A DNA stretch of 64,000 nt from a virus, in IMG/VR virus record IMGVR_UViG_3300025141_014484, positions 1-64,000 of that record, one strand, 5' to 3'. The notes below the pieces were generated by a model. It made no database searches. It saw only the letters and a program-made list of their open reading frames with translations, and was not told where the DNA came from. Position 1 is the stretch's first letter, and each line of letters opens with the position of its first letter. The translations under genes and the position numbers were made by a program. Positions 63,718-64,000 of the stretch are shown one piece after another.

Positions 63718-64000
63718 AAATCACCAAAACAAGACTAAAAGAGATTATTAGGGAAGAGCTTTCTACTGTTCGCGAGAGCGAGCCCCCCGAACCCGGCTTG
63801 CCCGCGTGGGAAGGCGAACCCTTTGGAGAGTACGATCTAGAGGCAGAGAACGAGAAGGGCAGACTAGCTGCGGCAGAAGCGCTAGGAGTAGACCCCGCAG
63901 ATCCATCCCTCTGGCAAAAAATCCTAGCTGCAGTCGAGAAAGCTAACATATTCCCCCGAACGGAGGGACTGGGAGAACCCGGAGACACTCCCCCCCGCGA
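63714..64000 (+). CDS. Hypothetical protein with the same N-terminal tag, partial
   Basis: An open frame that starts at ATG 63714, overlapping the previous stop by four bases (ATGA), and runs off the window with no stop. At least 95 residues. The N terminus MKITKTRLKEIIREEL repeats the tag of the preceding gene; the rest (PEPGLPAWEGEPFGEY, then AALGVDPADPSLW-type text) is Pro/Glu-rich and unlike it. Function unknown. Incomplete at the 3' end. Confidence 0.65.
   Translation, partial: MKITKTRLKEIIREELSTVRESEPPEPGLPAWEGEPFGEYDLEAENEKGRLAAAEALGVDPADPSLWQKILAAVEKANIFPRTEGLGEPGDTPPR

Noticed and set aside
1-64000. CRISPR array, insertion sequence, integrase, attachment site or rRNA
   Set aside because: I saw no regular spaced repeats, no transposase or integrase-like protein, no tRNA-end duplication and no rRNA sequence. 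I also saw no convincing intrinsic terminator (stem plus T-run).

Overview
This window looks like about 64 kb of a large T4-type contractile-tailed phage (Caudoviricetes, marine myovirus-like). Every credible protein gene lies on the + strand. Genes are packed with ATGA/TAATG overlaps and no gap exceeds about 135 bases. Recognisable hallmarks are a gp25-like baseplate wedge gene, a gp6/J-like wedge gene, a gp55-like late sigma factor, a PIN-PhoH ATPase, a RuvC-like resolvase, a DnaG-type (gp61-like) primase and a tRNA-Thr. No capsid, terminase, portal or integrase gene is present, so this is one arm of a larger genome. The host cannot be read from the sequence.

Layout. 1-4162: small hypotheticals, tRNA-Thr, a possible operator, a cytidylyltransferase-like gene, PhoH, a zincin-like metallopeptidase and a PD-(D/E)XK nuclease with a possible Fe-S cysteine set. 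4172-26236: a 22-kb island of 24 sugar and glycan genes, including glycosyltransferases, NAD-dependent epimerase/dehydratases, DegT-type aminotransferases, WbqC, a PIG-L deacetylase, a cupin and methyltransferases. It includes a GDP-L-fucose route (Gmd and Fcl) with GT10 and GT11 fucosyltransferases, and a nonulosonic (sialic-like) acid pair, NeuB and NeuA. NeuB is fused behind an FAD oxidoreductase. 26233-28132: small conserved phage genes and the late sigma factor. 28119-61753: baseplate and tail genes, including giant proteins of 2154 and 3143 residues. 61766-64000: RuvC-like resolvase, primase, and small genes sharing an N-terminal tag.

How it may work together (inference). Glycosyl donors are made or modified by the island and put onto either the host surface or the phage's own very large, Ser/Thr/Gly-rich tail proteins encoded just downstream. 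The late sigma factor between the two blocks would drive the structural genes. Two nearly identical AT-rich motifs, upstream of the gp25-like gene and of the 58357 tail gene, are candidate late promoters.

The most unusual items are the FAD oxidoreductase-NeuB fusion, the combined fucose and nonulosonate capacity in one phage, the visible AT-richness of the NeuB/NeuA segment relative to its neighbours (probable transfer), and two families of tail-protein paralogues.
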